Source of the DNA: Asterias amurensis
Lineage: Eukaryota; Echinodermata; Asteroidea; Forcipulatida; Asteriidae
Direction: 5' to 3'
DNA: 64,000 nt
Assembly: GCF_032118995.1 (NCBI RefSeq)
Contig: NC_092656.1
Coordinates: forward strand, 17,796,694-17,860,693
Shown here: piece by piece, positions 29,549-47,980 of the stretch
Position numbering within the stretch: position 1 is the stretch's first letter
Layout: each line of letters opens with the position of its first letter
Program-made: the position numbers and the translations under genes
The notes under the pieces: generated by a model
What the model was told of the DNA's origin: nothing
Databases searched by the model: none
The model's input: only the letters and a program-made list of their open reading frames with translations

Positions 29549-30421
29549 GGATTCGTTCCTTTCTCAAAACACAACGGCTCTTTTCAGAGCCACCACTTCT
29601 TAACAGAGATTTTAATCACGTCCGTGTAATCGTTATTTCTTCCAATCTTTCCTCTTCCACACTCAATCCTCCAACAAAACAAAGACAAGCAAAATAATGG
29701 CCAAACAAATAAACAAATAAATAAACAAACAAACACACAAGAACATTAGAAATTTGACAAACTAATGTATACACCTGTGCAGTGTAAACATAACTATCGG
29801 TATAAGAGGACCGTGCCTACTTTATACAACTGTTGTATAGCGCCCGCTACGATGGCAGTCAGAAGTTAAATTACAACAGCATGAACGAAAAAAACAAAAC
29901 CCCAAAACCTGCTAGCTGTAAACACAACAGTTGGTGTTTATCTTTACGCCGCGCCGCCATTTTTTTATTGGGTCGGTCGTTCTATCAGTCTAGTCGGGTT
30001 GGTTATAGGTCAATCTATTGCTTATATATTTGCTTTTACTCCGTAATTTAATCGTATCGTTTTCTTAAAATGTACTATGCATGCTTGGGCCATTGCAGAT
30101 TTTTTTTTTTTTTTTGATAAGTTTCTCTGATTATTATTTTCTGATACTTGTTTTGGGTTACACTATACTCGTGTTGTATTTCTAACCAGAGTATAACATT
30201 CCTTTCCAATGGTTGCCTGCCCATTATTCAGACACCCATCCTTGCAGACACGCAACTTTTCTGGTGGACCGCTTCACTGCTCACAGCGAGGCGCGCGAAT
30301 GCTAACAATGCCCTAATGGCCGCCGGATCCCCGACTTGCAGTATAAAGCTAAGCCTTCTCCGGTGTACCAGTCATCAGTCTGATTGATTCTACCAACTCA
30401 GCAACACAGCACTCTATAGCC

Positions 30422-30790
30422 ATGCCTCCCAAAGCAAGTGGAAAGGGACAGAAGAAAGCCGGTAACACCAAGGGGCCAATCCGGACAGACAAGAAGAGAA
30501 AGCGTCGCCGCAAGGAGAGCTACGGCATTTACATCTACAAGGTCATGAAGCAGGTTCATCCAGACACGGGCATTTCCAGCAAGGCCATGTCAATTATGAA
30601 CAGCTTCGTCAACGACATTTTCGAGCGCATTGCCGCCGAGTCTTCTAGATTGGCGCACTACAACAAGAAATCAACCATCTCCAGCCGAGAGGTCCAGACT
30701 GCAGTCCGTCTCCTTCTCCCCGGTGAGCTGGCCAAACACGCTGTCAGCGAGGGCACCAAGGCGGTCACCAAGTACACAACTTCAAAATAA
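30422..30790 (+). CDS. Histone H2B (unit 6)
   Basis: Intact 122-codon copy. The spacer behind it is the first with the GTGAGGGTTCAC form (31192-31203). Confidence 0.98.
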   Translation: MPPKASGKGQKKAGNTKGPIRTDKKRKRRRKESYGIYIYKVMKQVHPDTGISSKAMSIMNSFVNDIFERIAAESSRLAHYNKKSTISSREVQTAVRLLLPGELAKHAVSEGTKAVTKYTTSK

Positions 30791-31635
30791 GCAGGTCCGG
30801 CGTCATGCACAATCCAAACGGCTCTTTTCAGAGCCAACACATTTCCCAAAGAGATTCAAAACATGCGTGAATTACGTGACCACCGTAACACCAACCCTCC
30901 CCATTTTTTTTAAATAATATTAAATAAAATCAACAGGTTTACAATAATGCCATATTATATTAAAGGATGTTTTAAAATATTTCTGCCTCCTCTATATATC
31001 TCTGTAGAACAACTCAACAACGTTGTTTACGAAGTTCAAATAATCTTGATAACTTTGTCCACTATAATTTTTAGCGATCAATAAACATCTTTCTCGTTGC
31101 TTTTTTGTTATTCTACTTTTACAGACAGTCAGTTATAAAAGACAACGCTCTGCTCTATTTTTTGGCTGCAATAAATGTGTCACCGAGTCGAGTGAGGGTT
31201 CACAAGATTGGACTTGAAGAAAGAAAGAAAGACGTACATTGAGTAAGTGCCTTGTTCATGACACCGTATTACTTGAATAACATACAACACAACACCAACA
31301 ACAACAGCGAATTTATACGCCAGAGTTAACTTAAAATTATAAGTTTGATAATAGTTTTATTTTGAAAAATCAACAAAAACATAAGCACGCAAAAACAAAC
31401 AAACATGATGTTTGTCAGTTTCTGTAAATATTTGCTTTTGCTTTGTTTTTGTTGTTGTTGTTGTTGTTGGTGTTGTTGTCGTTGTTGTTTTTTTTTCCCT
31501 CGGAATCTTATCTTGTTTTCAGAGGGGTGGTGACGGTGGGGGGACCGCCGCAGTAGTTATCCCTACCTCCCCCTCGAACTGCGTGCCGCCCCCGCCCGCC
31601 GCTGGTGGTCCACCCCGCCCAGAATGCTCCGCTGA

Positions 31636-32169
<534 letters not shown>

Positions 32170-33059
32170 ACTCAGCTCTTGCTACACTGATAAACCAAAC
32201 GGCTCTTACGGAGCCACCACATAAATCCAAAGAGAGATTCTAAACATGAATTGCGTTTGTAAGACAACCCCCCCCCCCCACATAATTATTGAATTCATTA
32301 AATACTATTTGTTTTCCATGCGTAACCAATCATCCAATAAGTTGTTTGTAACCCTATAAACCACACATAAGTCAGACCAAAGCTTTATTTTCGTTGCGAT
32401 GCTAACTGTAGGAGAGCAACGGTTTAGAACCAAAAGGTTAAAAGATGTATCAATAGACATAGAACAAAAGTTATTTACACACTAATGTTTGGCACAACCT
32501 AACGCCAATACCGGGTGATTCAATACTGAAAGATAAAGTATTCTACTTTAATTTCTGTTATCTCTTCATGCGTGTATAATCATCACACATCATTCCTTCC
32601 ATCACGATGTCGCAAGCCGAATGTAGCCCGTGTGTGTGTTAACGTACTGCATGCGGTGGATGTGACAATGCACACAGCACGCTGTTTCTATGTACAGTGT
32701 TTTGCATACTGCAATGTGACGCATTGTTGTGTTCCGCGCGCTTGTAATGTCCATTGTCTTAACCCGCGTGTACAAACGCGCGGGACGAGCCCAACCAGGC
32801 AACACTGTATAACGTAAACATAAACTTTAGAATAACATGTACTTGCGTGTTGCATACGTTTACACGTGGATGTATCTGGGTTTTGATGCAAGCTCTTGCT
32901 TTGTGTGCGGTCAGAGTAGCTCTATTTTCGATACAACGAATGTTCGCCGTATGTGAAAAGTTGTCAAAAAAGTCACACCGCCCTCTTGTGACACCCAGCA
33001 TGTCTTGTGATTCGTGCCATGTCGAAAGGTGGGTTATTCTCGAAAAACCTGTGGTGAGT

Positions 33060-33249
33060 ATCGCTTCTCGGCCTTTTGGCTAAGATCATGTGTAGTATCT
33101 GTTCTTTTCAGAATAATATCTGAAATGCTGTTCATTGAGCAGCAAGTATATTAATCTGATTTTTGAGGAACGGCCATGGAAGAGGGGCTTGCCCCGTCCA
33201 GGCCACGGGTTGGCCCGGTTTCGCACTACATCCGGGATATCGGCCCACT
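33060..33249 (+). ncRNA. U2 snRNA (unit 7)
   Basis: Same sequence as the reference U2 at 5942. Confidence 0.95.
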
Positions 33250-33464
33250 CCCCTCACGGGGATAATATCAAATACAAAGTCAGAATTCGTTTAGTCTCAA
33301 CGCCTGTTTACTGTGTTGGTATTCAAGTCTATTTGCTTTGTTTGACAACAAGTCGATAATGTTGCTGGCCCACACGTCCGCAATGCAAGCCATAAGATAC
33401 TCTACTCTGGTCAGGTTGAATTCATTCGCTCTCGTCAGCCAGTTGAACCATTGTCTTGTCTTGA

Positions 33465-33797
<333 letters not shown>

Positions 33798-34553
33798 GCC
33801 CAACGAATCCCCACATTGAAAACAACGGCTCTTTTCAGAGCCACCACAAAATCAAAAAAGAGAGAATTACAGATGGTTGTATTTTGGTTTCCCCACCCAC
33901 TCACTGCCTTGTCCTTGTTTGTTATTTTTCTTCTGTAATAATATTCAAGCAAAATTAGTTTTTTTAAATTAATACATGGTATTTTGTAGGGCAACTATCC
34001 CAGAAAAAAATAAATAAACATACAACCACACCACATCTAGACTTTTTGGTTTGTTTAAGGCTGAACCCCTTTGCCAAAATTAAAAACGATGGATCTAGCT
34101 CTTTTTAGTGTTGCGTCTAATTGTTGATAGAAGGTTGTCCGTGTTTTTTTCCCCCCTTTCTACAATTCACGTACGTGGATGGCTGTTACTATAAATATTC
34201 AAGCAGATCAAGTGAGTAATACGTTAACGAGTCCTTGTCGCTCATGCTTTCTCTCTCTCTCTCTCTCTCGGTATTTTCGCCCTCAAGAAATTTAGTCTCA
34301 TAAAAGGGCGAGGGAGGGCAACCGTAATCTGTAAAGCATGTTTATTTTCCGCTTACTCTATTTTTGTTTCTCATGTGCCATTAAGCAGCTAGCTCCGTCC
34401 GTGCGAAATTGGTGACCACTCAAGCGGTTCTGGCGGCACTGGGGGGCTGGCCAATCGCGTCCCCGCTTTTGTCAGAGGCGATCCTTGAACGGACATCCCA
34501 ACCCTTTAAGAAGAGCTGCTCGTGAAACTGCACCACAACATCGTAAACAGTAA

Positions 34554-34973
<420 letters not shown>

Positions 34974-35845
34974 GGATTCGTTCCTTTCTCAAAACACAAC
35001 GGCTCTTTTCAGAGCCACCACTTCTTAACAGAGATTTTAATCACGTCCGTGTAATCGTTATTTCTTCCAATCTTTCCTCTTCCACACTCAATCCTCCAAC
35101 AAAACAAAGACAAGCAAAATAATGGCCAAACAAATAAACAAATAAATAAACAAACAAACACACAAGAACATTAGAAATTTGACAAACTAATGTATACACC
35201 TGTGCAGTGTAAACATAACTATCGGTATAAGAGGACCGTGCCTACTTTATACAAATGTTGTATAGCGCCCGCTACGATGGCAGTCAGAAGTTAAATTACA
35301 ACAGCATGAACGAAAAAAACAAAACCCCAAAACCTGCTAGCTGTAAACACAACAGTTGGTGTTTATCTTTACGCCGCGCCGCCATTTTTTTATTGGGTCG
35401 GTCGTTCTATCAGTCTAGTCGGGTTGGTTATAGGTCAATCTATTGCTTATATATTTGCTTTTACTCCGTAATTTAATCGTATCGTTTTCTTAAAATGTAC
35501 TATGCATGCTTGGGCCATTGCAGATTTTTTTTTTTTTTTGATAAGTTTCTCTGATTATTATTTTCTGATACTTGTTTTGGGTTACACTATACTCGTGTTG
35601 TATTTCTAACCAGAGTATAACATTCCTTTCCAATGGTTGCCTGCCCATTATTCAGACACCCATCCTTGCAGACACGCAACTTTTCTGGTGGACCGCTTCA
35701 CTGCTCACAGCGAGGCGCGCGAATGCTAACAATGCCCTAATGGCCGCCGGATCCCCGACTTGCAGTATAAAGCTAAGCCTTCTCCGGTGTACCAGTCATC
35801 AGTCTGATTGATTCTACCAACTCAGCAACACAGCACTCTATAGCC

Positions 35846-36214
35846 ATGCCTCCCAAAGCAAGTGGAAAGGGACAGAAGAAAGCCGGTAACACCAAGGGGC
35901 CAATCCGGACAGACAAGAAGAGAAAGCGTCGCCGCAAGGAGAGCTACGGCATTTACATCTACAAGGTCATGAAGCAGGTTCATCCAGACACGGGCATTTC
36001 CAGCAAGGCCATGTCAATTATGAACAGCTTCGTCAACGACATTTTCGAGCGCATTGCCGCCGAGTCTTCTAGATTGGCGCACTACAACAAGAAATCAACC
36101 ATCTCCAGCCGAGAGGTCCAGACTGCAGTCCGTCTCCTTCTCCCCGGTGAGCTGGCCAAACACGCTGTCAGCGAGGGCACCAAGGCGGTCACCAAGTACA
36201 CAACTTCAAAATAA
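35846..36214 (+). CDS. Histone H2B (unit 7)
   Basis: Intact 122-codon copy. Confidence 0.98.
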   Translation: MPPKASGKGQKKAGNTKGPIRTDKKRKRRRKESYGIYIYKVMKQVHPDTGISSKAMSIMNSFVNDIFERIAAESSRLAHYNKKSTISSREVQTAVRLLLPGELAKHAVSEGTKAVTKYTTSK

Positions 36215-37059
36215 GCAGGTCCGGCGTCATGCACAATCCAAACGGCTCTTTTCAGAGCCAACACATTTCCCAAAGAGATTCAAAACATGCGTGAATTACG
36301 TGACCACCGTAACACCAACCCTCCCCATTTTTTTTAAATAATATTAAATAAAATCAACAGGTTTACAATAATGCCATATTATATTAAAGGATGTTTTAAA
36401 ATATTTCTGCCTCCTCTATATATCTCTGTAGAACAACTCAACAACGTTGTTTACGAAGTTCAAATAATCTTGATAACTTTGTCCACTATAATTTTTAGCG
36501 ATCAATAAACATCTTTCTCGTTGCTTTTTTGTTATTCTACTTTTACAGACAGTCAGTTATAAAAGACAACGCTCTGCTCTATTTTTTGGCTGCAATAAAT
36601 GTGTCACCGAGTCGAGTGAGGGTTCACAAGATTGGACTTGAAGAAAGAAAGAAAGACGTACATTGAGTAAGTGCCTTGTTCATGACACCGTATTACTTGA
36701 ATAACATACAACACAACACCAACAACAACAGCGACTTTATACGCCAGAGTTAACTTAAAATTATAAGTTTGATAATAGTTTTATTTTGAAAAATCAACAA
36801 AAACATAAGCACGCAAAAACAAACAAACATGATGTTTGTCAGTTTCTGTAAATATTTGCTTTTGCTTTGTTTTTGTTGTTGTTGTTGTTGTTGGTGTTGT
36901 TGTCGTTGTTGTTTTTTTTTCCCTCGGAATCTTATCTTGTTTTCAGAGGGGTGGTGACGGTGGGGGGACCGCCGCAGTAGTTATCCCTACCTCCCCCTCG
37001 AACTGCGTGCCGCCCCCGCCCGCCGCTGGTGGTCCACCCCGCCCAGAATGCTCCGCTGA

Positions 37060-37593
<534 letters not shown>

Positions 37594-38483
37594 ACTCAGC
37601 TCTTGCTACACTGATAAACCAAACGGCTCTTACGGAGCCACCACATAAATCCAAAGAGAGATTCTAAACATGAATTGCGTTTGTAAGACAACCCCCCCCC
37701 CCCACATAATTATTGAATTCATTAAATACTATTTGTTTTCCATGCGTAACCAATCATCCAATAAGTTGTTTGTAACCCTATAAACCACACATAAGTCAGA
37801 CCAAAGCTTTATTTTCGTTGCGATGCTAACTGTAGGAGAGCAACGGTTTAGAACCAAAAGGTTAAAAGATGTATCAATAGACATAGAACAAAAGTTATTT
37901 ACACACTAATGTTTGGCACAACCTAACGCCAATACCGGGTGATTCAATACTGAAAGATAAAGTATTCTACTTTAATTTCTGTTATCTCTTCATGCGTGTA
38001 TAATCATCACACATCATTCCTTCCATCACGATGTCGCAAGCCGAATGTAGCCCGTGTGTGTGTTAACGTACTGCATGCGGTGGATGTGACAATGCACACA
38101 GCACGCTGTTTCTATGTACAGTGTTTTGCATACTGCAATGTGACGCATTGTTGTGTTCCGCGCGCTTGTAATGTCCATTGTCTTAACCCGCGTGTACAAA
38201 CGCGCGGGACGAGCCCAACCAGGCAACACTGTATAACGTAAACATAAACTTTAGAATAACATGTACTTGCGTGTTGTATACGTTTACACGTGGATGTATC
38301 TGGGTTTTGATGCAAGCTCTTGCTTTGTGTGCGGTCAGAGTAGCTCTATTTTCGATACAACGAATGTTCGCCGTATGTGAAAAGTTGTCAAAAAAGTCAC
38401 ACCGCCCTCTTGTGACACCCAGCATGTCTTGTGATTCGTGCCATGTCGAAAGGTGGGTTATTCTCGAAAAACCTGTGGTGAGT

Positions 38484-38673
38484 ATCGCTTCTCGGCCTTT
38501 TGGCTAAGATCATGTGTAGTATCTGTTCTTTTCAGAATAATATCTGAAATGCTGTTCATTGAGCAGCAAGTATATTAATCTGATTTTTGAGGAACGGCCA
38601 TGGAAGAGGGGCTTGCCCCGTCCAGGCCACGGGTTGGCCCGGTTTCGCACTACATCCGGGATATCGGCCCACT
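38484..38673 (+). ncRNA. U2 snRNA (unit 8)
   Basis: Same sequence as the reference. The upstream spacer has a C to T change (38278) shared only with unit 9. Confidence 0.95.
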
Positions 38674-38888
38674 CCCCTCACGGGGATAATATCAAATACA
38701 AAGTCAGAATTCGTTTAGTCTCAACGCCTGTTTACTGTGTTGGTATTCAAGTCTATTTGCTTTGTTTGACAACAAGTCGATAATGTTGCTGGCCCACACG
38801 TCCGCAATGCAAGCCATAAGATACTCTACTCTGGTCAGGTTGAATTCATTCGCTCTCGTCAGCCAGTTGAACCATTGTCTTGTCTTGA

Positions 38889-39221
<333 letters not shown>

Positions 39222-39462
39222 GCCCAACGAATCCCCACATTGAAAACAACGGCTCTTTTCAGAGCCACCACAAAATCAAAAAAGAGAGAATTACAGATGG
39301 TTGTATTTTGGTTTCCCCACCCACTCACTGCCTTGTCCTTGTTTGTTATTTTTCTTCTGTAATAATATTCAAGCAAAATTAGTTTTTTTAAATTAATACA
39401 TGGTATTTTGTAGGGCAACTATCCCAGAAAAAAATAAATAAACATACAACCACACCACATCT

Positions 39463-39759
39463 GGTAGAGTACACCGCTTCTTGAGGAAGGGCAACTACGC
39501 TCAGCGCGTTGGTGCTGGCGCCCCTGTCTACTTGGCGGCAGTCATGGAGTACCTCACGGCAGAAATACTGGAACTGGCTGGTAATGCTGCTCGAGACAAC
39601 AAGAAATCAAGAATCAACCCCCGTCATCTACAGCTCGCTATCCGAAACGATGAAGAGTTGAACAAGTTGCTCAGCGGTGTCACCATTGCCCAGGGTGGTG
39701 TACTTCCCAACATCCAAGCTGTCCTGCTGCCAAAGAAAACCGCCAAGTCAAGCTCTTAA
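39463..39759 (+). pseudogene. 5'-truncated H2A (unit 9)
   Basis: H2A from Gly28 to the stop, joined directly to the spacer behind the unit 8 H4. The H2A promoter, start codon and first 27 codons are gone, together with the H3 and H2B genes of unit 8, about 3.26 kb in all. The remaining frame is open and the stem-loop downstream is intact, but there is no start at the proper place and no promoter. It is not expected to yield H2A. Confidence 0.95.
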
Positions 39760-40650
39760 ACTCAGCTCTTGCTACACTGATAAACCAAACGGCTCTTACG
39801 GAGCCACCACATAAATCCAAAGAGAGATTCTAAACATGAATTGCGTTTGTAAGACAACCCCCCCCCCCCCACATAATTATTGAATTCATTAAATACTATT
39901 TGTTTTCCATGCGTAACCAATCATCCAATAAGTTGTTTGTAACCCTATAAACCACACATAAGTCAGACCAAAGCTTTATTTTCGTTGCGATGCTAACTGT
40001 AGGAGAGCAACGGTTTAGAACCAAAAGGTTAAAAGATGTATCAATAGACATAGAACAAAAGTTATTTACACACTAATGTTTGGCACAACCTAACGCCAAT
40101 ACCGGGTGATTCAATACTGAAAGATAAAGTATTCTACTTTAATTTCTGTTATCTCTTCATGCGTGTATAATCATCACACATCATTCCTTCCATCACGATG
40201 TCGCAAGCCGAATGTAGCCCGTGTGTGTGTTAACGTACTGCATGCGGTGGATGTGACAATGCACACAGCACGCTGTTTCTATGTACAGTGTTTTGCATAC
40301 TGCAATGTGACGCATTGTTGTGTTCCGCGCGCTTGTAATGTCCATTGTCTTAACCCGCGTGTACAAACGCGCGGGACGAGCCCAACCAGGCAACACTGTA
40401 TAACGTAAACATAAACTTTAGAATAACATGTACTTGCGTGTTGTATACGTTTACACGTGGATGTATCTGGGTTTTGATGCAAGCTCTTGCTTTGTGTGCG
40501 GTCAGAGTAGCTCTATTTTCGATACAACGAATGTTCGCCGTATGTGAAAAGTTGTCAAAAAAGTCACACCGCCCTCTTGTGACACCCAGCATGTCTTGTG
40601 ATTCGTGCCATGTCGAAAGGTGGGTTATTCTCGAAAAACCTGTGGTGAGT

Positions 40651-40840
40651 ATCGCTTCTCGGCCTTTTGGCTAAGATCATGTGTAGTATCTGTTCTTTTC
40701 AGAATAATATCTGAAATGCTGTTCATTGAGCAGCAAGTATATTAATCTGATTTTTGAGGAACGGCCATGGAAGAGGGGCTTGCCCCGTCCAGGCCACGGG
40801 TTGGCCCGGTTTCGCACTACATCCGGGATATCGGCCCACT
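40651..40840 (+). ncRNA. U2 snRNA (unit 9)
   Basis: Same sequence as the reference. Shares the upstream C to T change (40445) with unit 8. Confidence 0.95.
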
Positions 40841-41055
40841 CCCCTCACGGGGATAATATCAAATACAAAGTCAGAATTCGTTTAGTCTCAACGCCTGTTT
40901 ACTGTGTTGGTATTCAAGTCTATTTGCTTTGTTTGACAACAAGTCGATAATGTTGCTGGCCCACACGTCCGCAATGCAAGCCATAAGATACTCTACTCTG
41001 GTCAGGTTGAATTCATTCGCTCTCGTCAGCCAGTTGAACCATTGTCTTGTCTTGA

Positions 41056-41388
<333 letters not shown>

Positions 41389-42144
41389 GCCCAACGAATC
41401 CCCACATTGAAAACAACGGCTCTTTTCAGAGCCACCACAAAATCAAAAAAGAGAGAATTACAGATGGTTGTATTTTGGTTTCCCCACCCACTCACTGCCT
41501 TGTCCTTGTTTGTTATTTTTCTTCTGTAATAATATTCAAGCAAAATTAGTTTTTTTAAATTAATACATGGTATTTTGTAGGGCAACTATCCCAGAAAAAA
41601 ATAAATAAACATACAACCACACCACATCTAGACTTTTTGGTTTGTTTAAGGCTGAACCCCTTTGCCAAAATTAAAAACGATGGATCTAGCTCTTTTTAGT
41701 GTTGCGTCTAATTGTTGATAGAAGGTTGTCCGTGTTTTTTTCCCCCCTTTCTACAATTCACGTACGTGGATGGCTGTTACTATAAATATTCAAGCAGATC
41801 AAGTGAGTAATACGTTAACGAGTCCTTGTCGCTCATGCTTTCTCTCTCTCTCTCTCTCTCGGTATTTTCGCCCTCAAGAAATTTAGTCTCATAAAAGGGC
41901 GAGGGAGGGCAACCGTAATCTGTAAAGCATGTTTATTTTCCGCTTACTCTATTTTTGTTTCTCATGTGCCATTAAGCAGCTAGCTCCGTCCGTGCGAAAT
42001 TGGTGACCACTCAAGCGGTTCTGGCGGCACTGGGGGGCTGGCCAATCGCGTCCCCGCTTTTGTCAGAGGCGATCCTTGAACGGACATCCCAACCCTTTAA
42101 GAAGAGCTGCTCGTGAAACTGCACCACAACATCGTAAACAGTAA

Positions 42145-42564
<420 letters not shown>

Positions 42565-43437
42565 GGATTCGTTCCTTTCTCAAAACACAACGGCTCTTTT
42601 CAGAGCCACCACTTCTTAACAGAGATTTTAATCACGTCCGTGTAATCGTTATTTCTTCCAATCTTTCCTCTTCCACACTCAATCCTCCAACAAAACAAAG
42701 ACAAGCAAAATAATGGCCAAACAAATAAACAAATAAATAAACAAACAAACACACAAGAACATTAGAAATTTGACAAACTAATGTATACACCTGTGCAGTG
42801 TAAACATAACTATCGGTATAAGAGGACCGTGCCTACTTTATACAAATGTTGTATAGCGCCCGCTACGATGGCAGTCAGAAGTTAAATTACAACAGCATGA
42901 ACGAAAAAAACAAAACCCCAAAACCTGCTAGCTGTAAACACAACAGTTGGTGTTTATCTTTACGCCGCGCCGCCATTTTTTTATTGGGTCGGTCGTTCTA
43001 TCAGTCTAGTCGGGTTGGTTATAGGTCAATCTATTGCTTATATATTTGCTTTTACTCCGTAATTTAATCGTATCGTTTTCTTAAAATGTACTATGCATGC
43101 TTGGGCCATTGCAGATTTCTTTTTTTTGTTTGATAAGTTTCTCTGATTATTATTTTCTGATACTTGTTTTGGGTTACACTATACTCGTGTTGTATTTCTA
43201 ACCAGAGTATAACATTCCTTTCCAATGGTTGCCTGCCCATTATTCAGACACCCATCCTTGCAGACACGCAACTTTTCTGGTGGACCGCTTCACTGCTCAC
43301 AGCGAGGCGCGCGAATGCTAACAATGCCCTAATGGCCGCCGGATCCCCGACTTGCAGTATAAAGCTAAGCCTTCTCCGGTGTACCAGTCATCAGTCTGAT
43401 TGATTCTACCAACTCAGCAACACAGCACTCTATAGCC

Positions 43438-43806
43438 ATGCCTCCCAAAGCAAGTGGAAAGGGACAGAAGAAAGCCGGTAACACCAAGGGGCCAATCCGG
43501 ACAGACAAGAAGAGAAAGCGTCGCCGCAAGGAGAGCTACGGCATTTACATCTACAAGGTCATGAAGCAGGTTCATCCAGACACGGGCATTTCCAGCAAGG
43601 CCATGTCAATTATGAACAGCTTCGTCAACGACATTTTCGAGCGCATTGCCGCCGAGTCTTCTAGATTGGCGCACTACAACAAGAAATCAACCATCTCCAG
43701 CCGAGAGGTCCAGACTGCAGTCCGTCTCCTTCTCCCCGGTGAGCTGGCCAAACACGCTGTCAGCGAGGGCACCAAGGCGGTCACCAAGTACACAACTTCA
43801 AAATAA
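43438..43806 (+). CDS. Histone H2B (unit 9)
   Basis: Intact 122-codon copy. The T run in the spacer before it is interrupted by a C and a G. Confidence 0.98.
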   Translation: MPPKASGKGQKKAGNTKGPIRTDKKRKRRRKESYGIYIYKVMKQVHPDTGISSKAMSIMNSFVNDIFERIAAESSRLAHYNKKSTISSREVQTAVRLLLPGELAKHAVSEGTKAVTKYTTSK

Positions 43807-44651
43807 GCAGGTCCGGCGTCATGCACAATCCAAACGGCTCTTTTCAGAGCCAACACATTTCCCAAAGAGATTCAAAACATGCGTGAATTACGTGACCACC
43901 GTAACACCAACCCTCCCCATTTTTTTTAAATAATATTAAATAAAATCAACAGGTTTACAATAATGCCATATTATATTAAAGGATGTTTTAAAATATTTCT
44001 GCCTCCTCTATATATCTCTGTAGAACAACTCAACAACGTTGTTTACGAAGTTCAAATAATCTTGATAACTTTGTCCACTATAATTTTTAGCGATCAATAA
44101 ACATCTTTCTCGTTGCTTTTTTGTTATTCTACTTTTACAGACAGTCAGTTATAAAAGACAACGCTCTGCTCTATTTTTTGGCTGCAATAAATGTGTCACC
44201 GAGTCGAGTGAGGGTTCACAAGATTGGACTTGAAGAAAGAAAGAAAGACGTACATTGAGTAAGTGCCTTGTTCATGACACCGTATTACTTGAATAACATA
44301 CAACACAACACCAACAACAACAGCGACTTTATACGCCAGAGTTAACTTAAAATTATAAGTTTGATAATAGTTTTATTTTGAAAAATCAACAAAAACATAA
44401 GCACGCAAAAACAAACAAACATGATGTTTGTCAGTTTCTGTAAATATTTGCTTTTGCTTTGTTTTTGTTGTTGTTGTTGTTGTTGGTGTTGTTGTCGTTG
44501 TTGTTTTTTTTTCCCTCGGAATCTTATCTTGTTTTCAGAGGGGTGGTGACGGTGGGGGGACCGCCGCAGTAGTTATCCCTACCTCCCCCTCGAACTGCGT
44601 GCCGCCCCCGCCCGCCGCTGGTGGTCCACCCCGCCCAGAATGCTCCGCTGA

Positions 44652-45185
<534 letters not shown>

Positions 45186-46074
45186 ACTCAGCTCTTGCTA
45201 CACTGATAAACCAAACGGCTCTTACGGAGCCACCACATAAATCCAAAGAGAGATTCTAAACATGAATTGCGTTTGTAAGACAACCCCCCCCCCCACATAA
45301 TTATTGAATTCATTAAATACTATTTGTTTTCCATGCGTAACCAATCATCCAATAAGTTGTTTGTAACCCTATAAACCACACATAAGTCAGACCAAAGCTT
45401 TATTTTCGTTGCGATGCTAACTGTAGGAGAGCAACGGTTTAGAACCAAAAGGTTAAAAGATGTATCAATAGACATAGAACAAAAGTTATTTACACACTAA
45501 TGTTTGGCACAACCTAACGCCAATACCGGGTGATTCAATACTGAAAGATAAAGTATTCTACTTTAATTTCTGTTATCTCTTCATGCGTGTATAATCATCA
45601 CACATCATTCCTTCCATCACGATGTCGCAAGCCGAATGTAGCCCGTGTGTGTGTTAACGTACTGCATGCGGTGGATGTGACAATGCACACAGCACGCTGT
45701 TTCTATGTACAGTGTTTTGCATACTGCAATGTGACGCATTGTTGTGTTCCGCGCGCTTGTAATGTCCATTGTCTTAACCCGCGTGTACAAACGCGCGGGA
45801 CGAGCCCAACCAGGCAACACTGTATAACGTAAACATAAACTTTAGAATAACATGTACTTGCGTGTTGCATACGTTTACACGTGGATGTATCTGGGTTTTG
45901 ATGCAAGCTCTTGCTTTGTGTGCGGTCAGAGTAGCTCTATTTTCGATACAACGAATGTTCGCCGTATGTGAAAAGTTGTCAAAAAAGTCACACCGCCCTC
46001 TTGTGACACCCAGCATGTCTTGTGATTCGTGCCATGTCGAAAGGTGGGTTATTCTCGAAAAACCTGTGGTGAGT

Positions 46075-46264
46075 ATCGCTTCTCGGCCTTTTGGCTAAGA
46101 TCATGTGTAGTATCTGTTCTTTTCAGAATAATATCTGAAATGCTGTTCATTGAGCAGCAAGTATATTAATCTGATTTTTGAGGAACGGCCATGGAAGAGG
46201 GGCTTGCCCCGTCCAGGCCACGGGTTGGCCCGGTTTCGCACTACATCCGGGATATCGGCCCACT
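46075..46264 (+). ncRNA. U2 snRNA (unit 10)
   Basis: Same sequence as the reference U2 at 5942. Confidence 0.95.
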
Positions 46265-46360
46265 CCCCTCACGGGGATAATATCAAATACAAAGTCAGAA
46301 TTCGTTTAGTCTCAACGCCTGTTTACTGTGTTGGTATTCAAGTCTATTTGCTTTGTTTGA

Positions 46361-46804
<444 letters not shown>

Positions 46805-47560
46805 GCCCAACGAATCCCCACATTGAAAACAACGGCTCTTTTCAGAGCCACCACAAAATCAAAAAAGAGAGAATTACAGATGGTTGTATTTTGGTTTCCC
46901 CACCCACTCACTGCCTTGTCCTTGTTTGTTATTTTTCTTCTGTAATAATATTCAAGCAAAATTAGTTTTTTTAAATTAATACATGGTATTTTGTAGGGCA
47001 ACTATCCCAGAAAAAAATAAATAAACATACAACCACACCACATCTAGACTTTTTGGTTTGTTTAAGGCTGAACCCCTTTGCCAAAATTAAAAACGATGGA
47101 TCTAGCTCTTTTTAGTGTTGCGTCTAATTGTTGATAGAAGGTTGTCCGTGTTTTTTTCCCCCCTTTCTACAATTCACGTACGTGGATGGCTGTTACTATA
47201 AATATTCAAGCAGATCAAGTGAGTAATACGTTAACGAGTCCTTGTCGCTCATGCTTTCTCTCTCTCTCTCTCTCTCGGTATTTTCGCCCTCAAGAAATTT
47301 AGTCTCATAAAAGGGCGAGGGAGGGCAACCGTAATCTGTAAAGCATGTTTATTTTCCGCTTACTCTATTTTTGTTTCTCATGTGCCATTAAGCAGCTAGC
47401 TCCGTCCGTGCGAAATTGGTGACCACTCAAGCGGTTCTGGCGGCACTGGGGGGCTGGCCAATCGCGTCCCCGCTTTTGTCAGAGGCGATCCTTGAACGGA
47501 CATCCCAACCCTTTAAGAAGAGCTGCTCGTGAAACTGCACCACAACATCGTAAACAGTAA

Positions 47561-47980
<420 letters not shown>

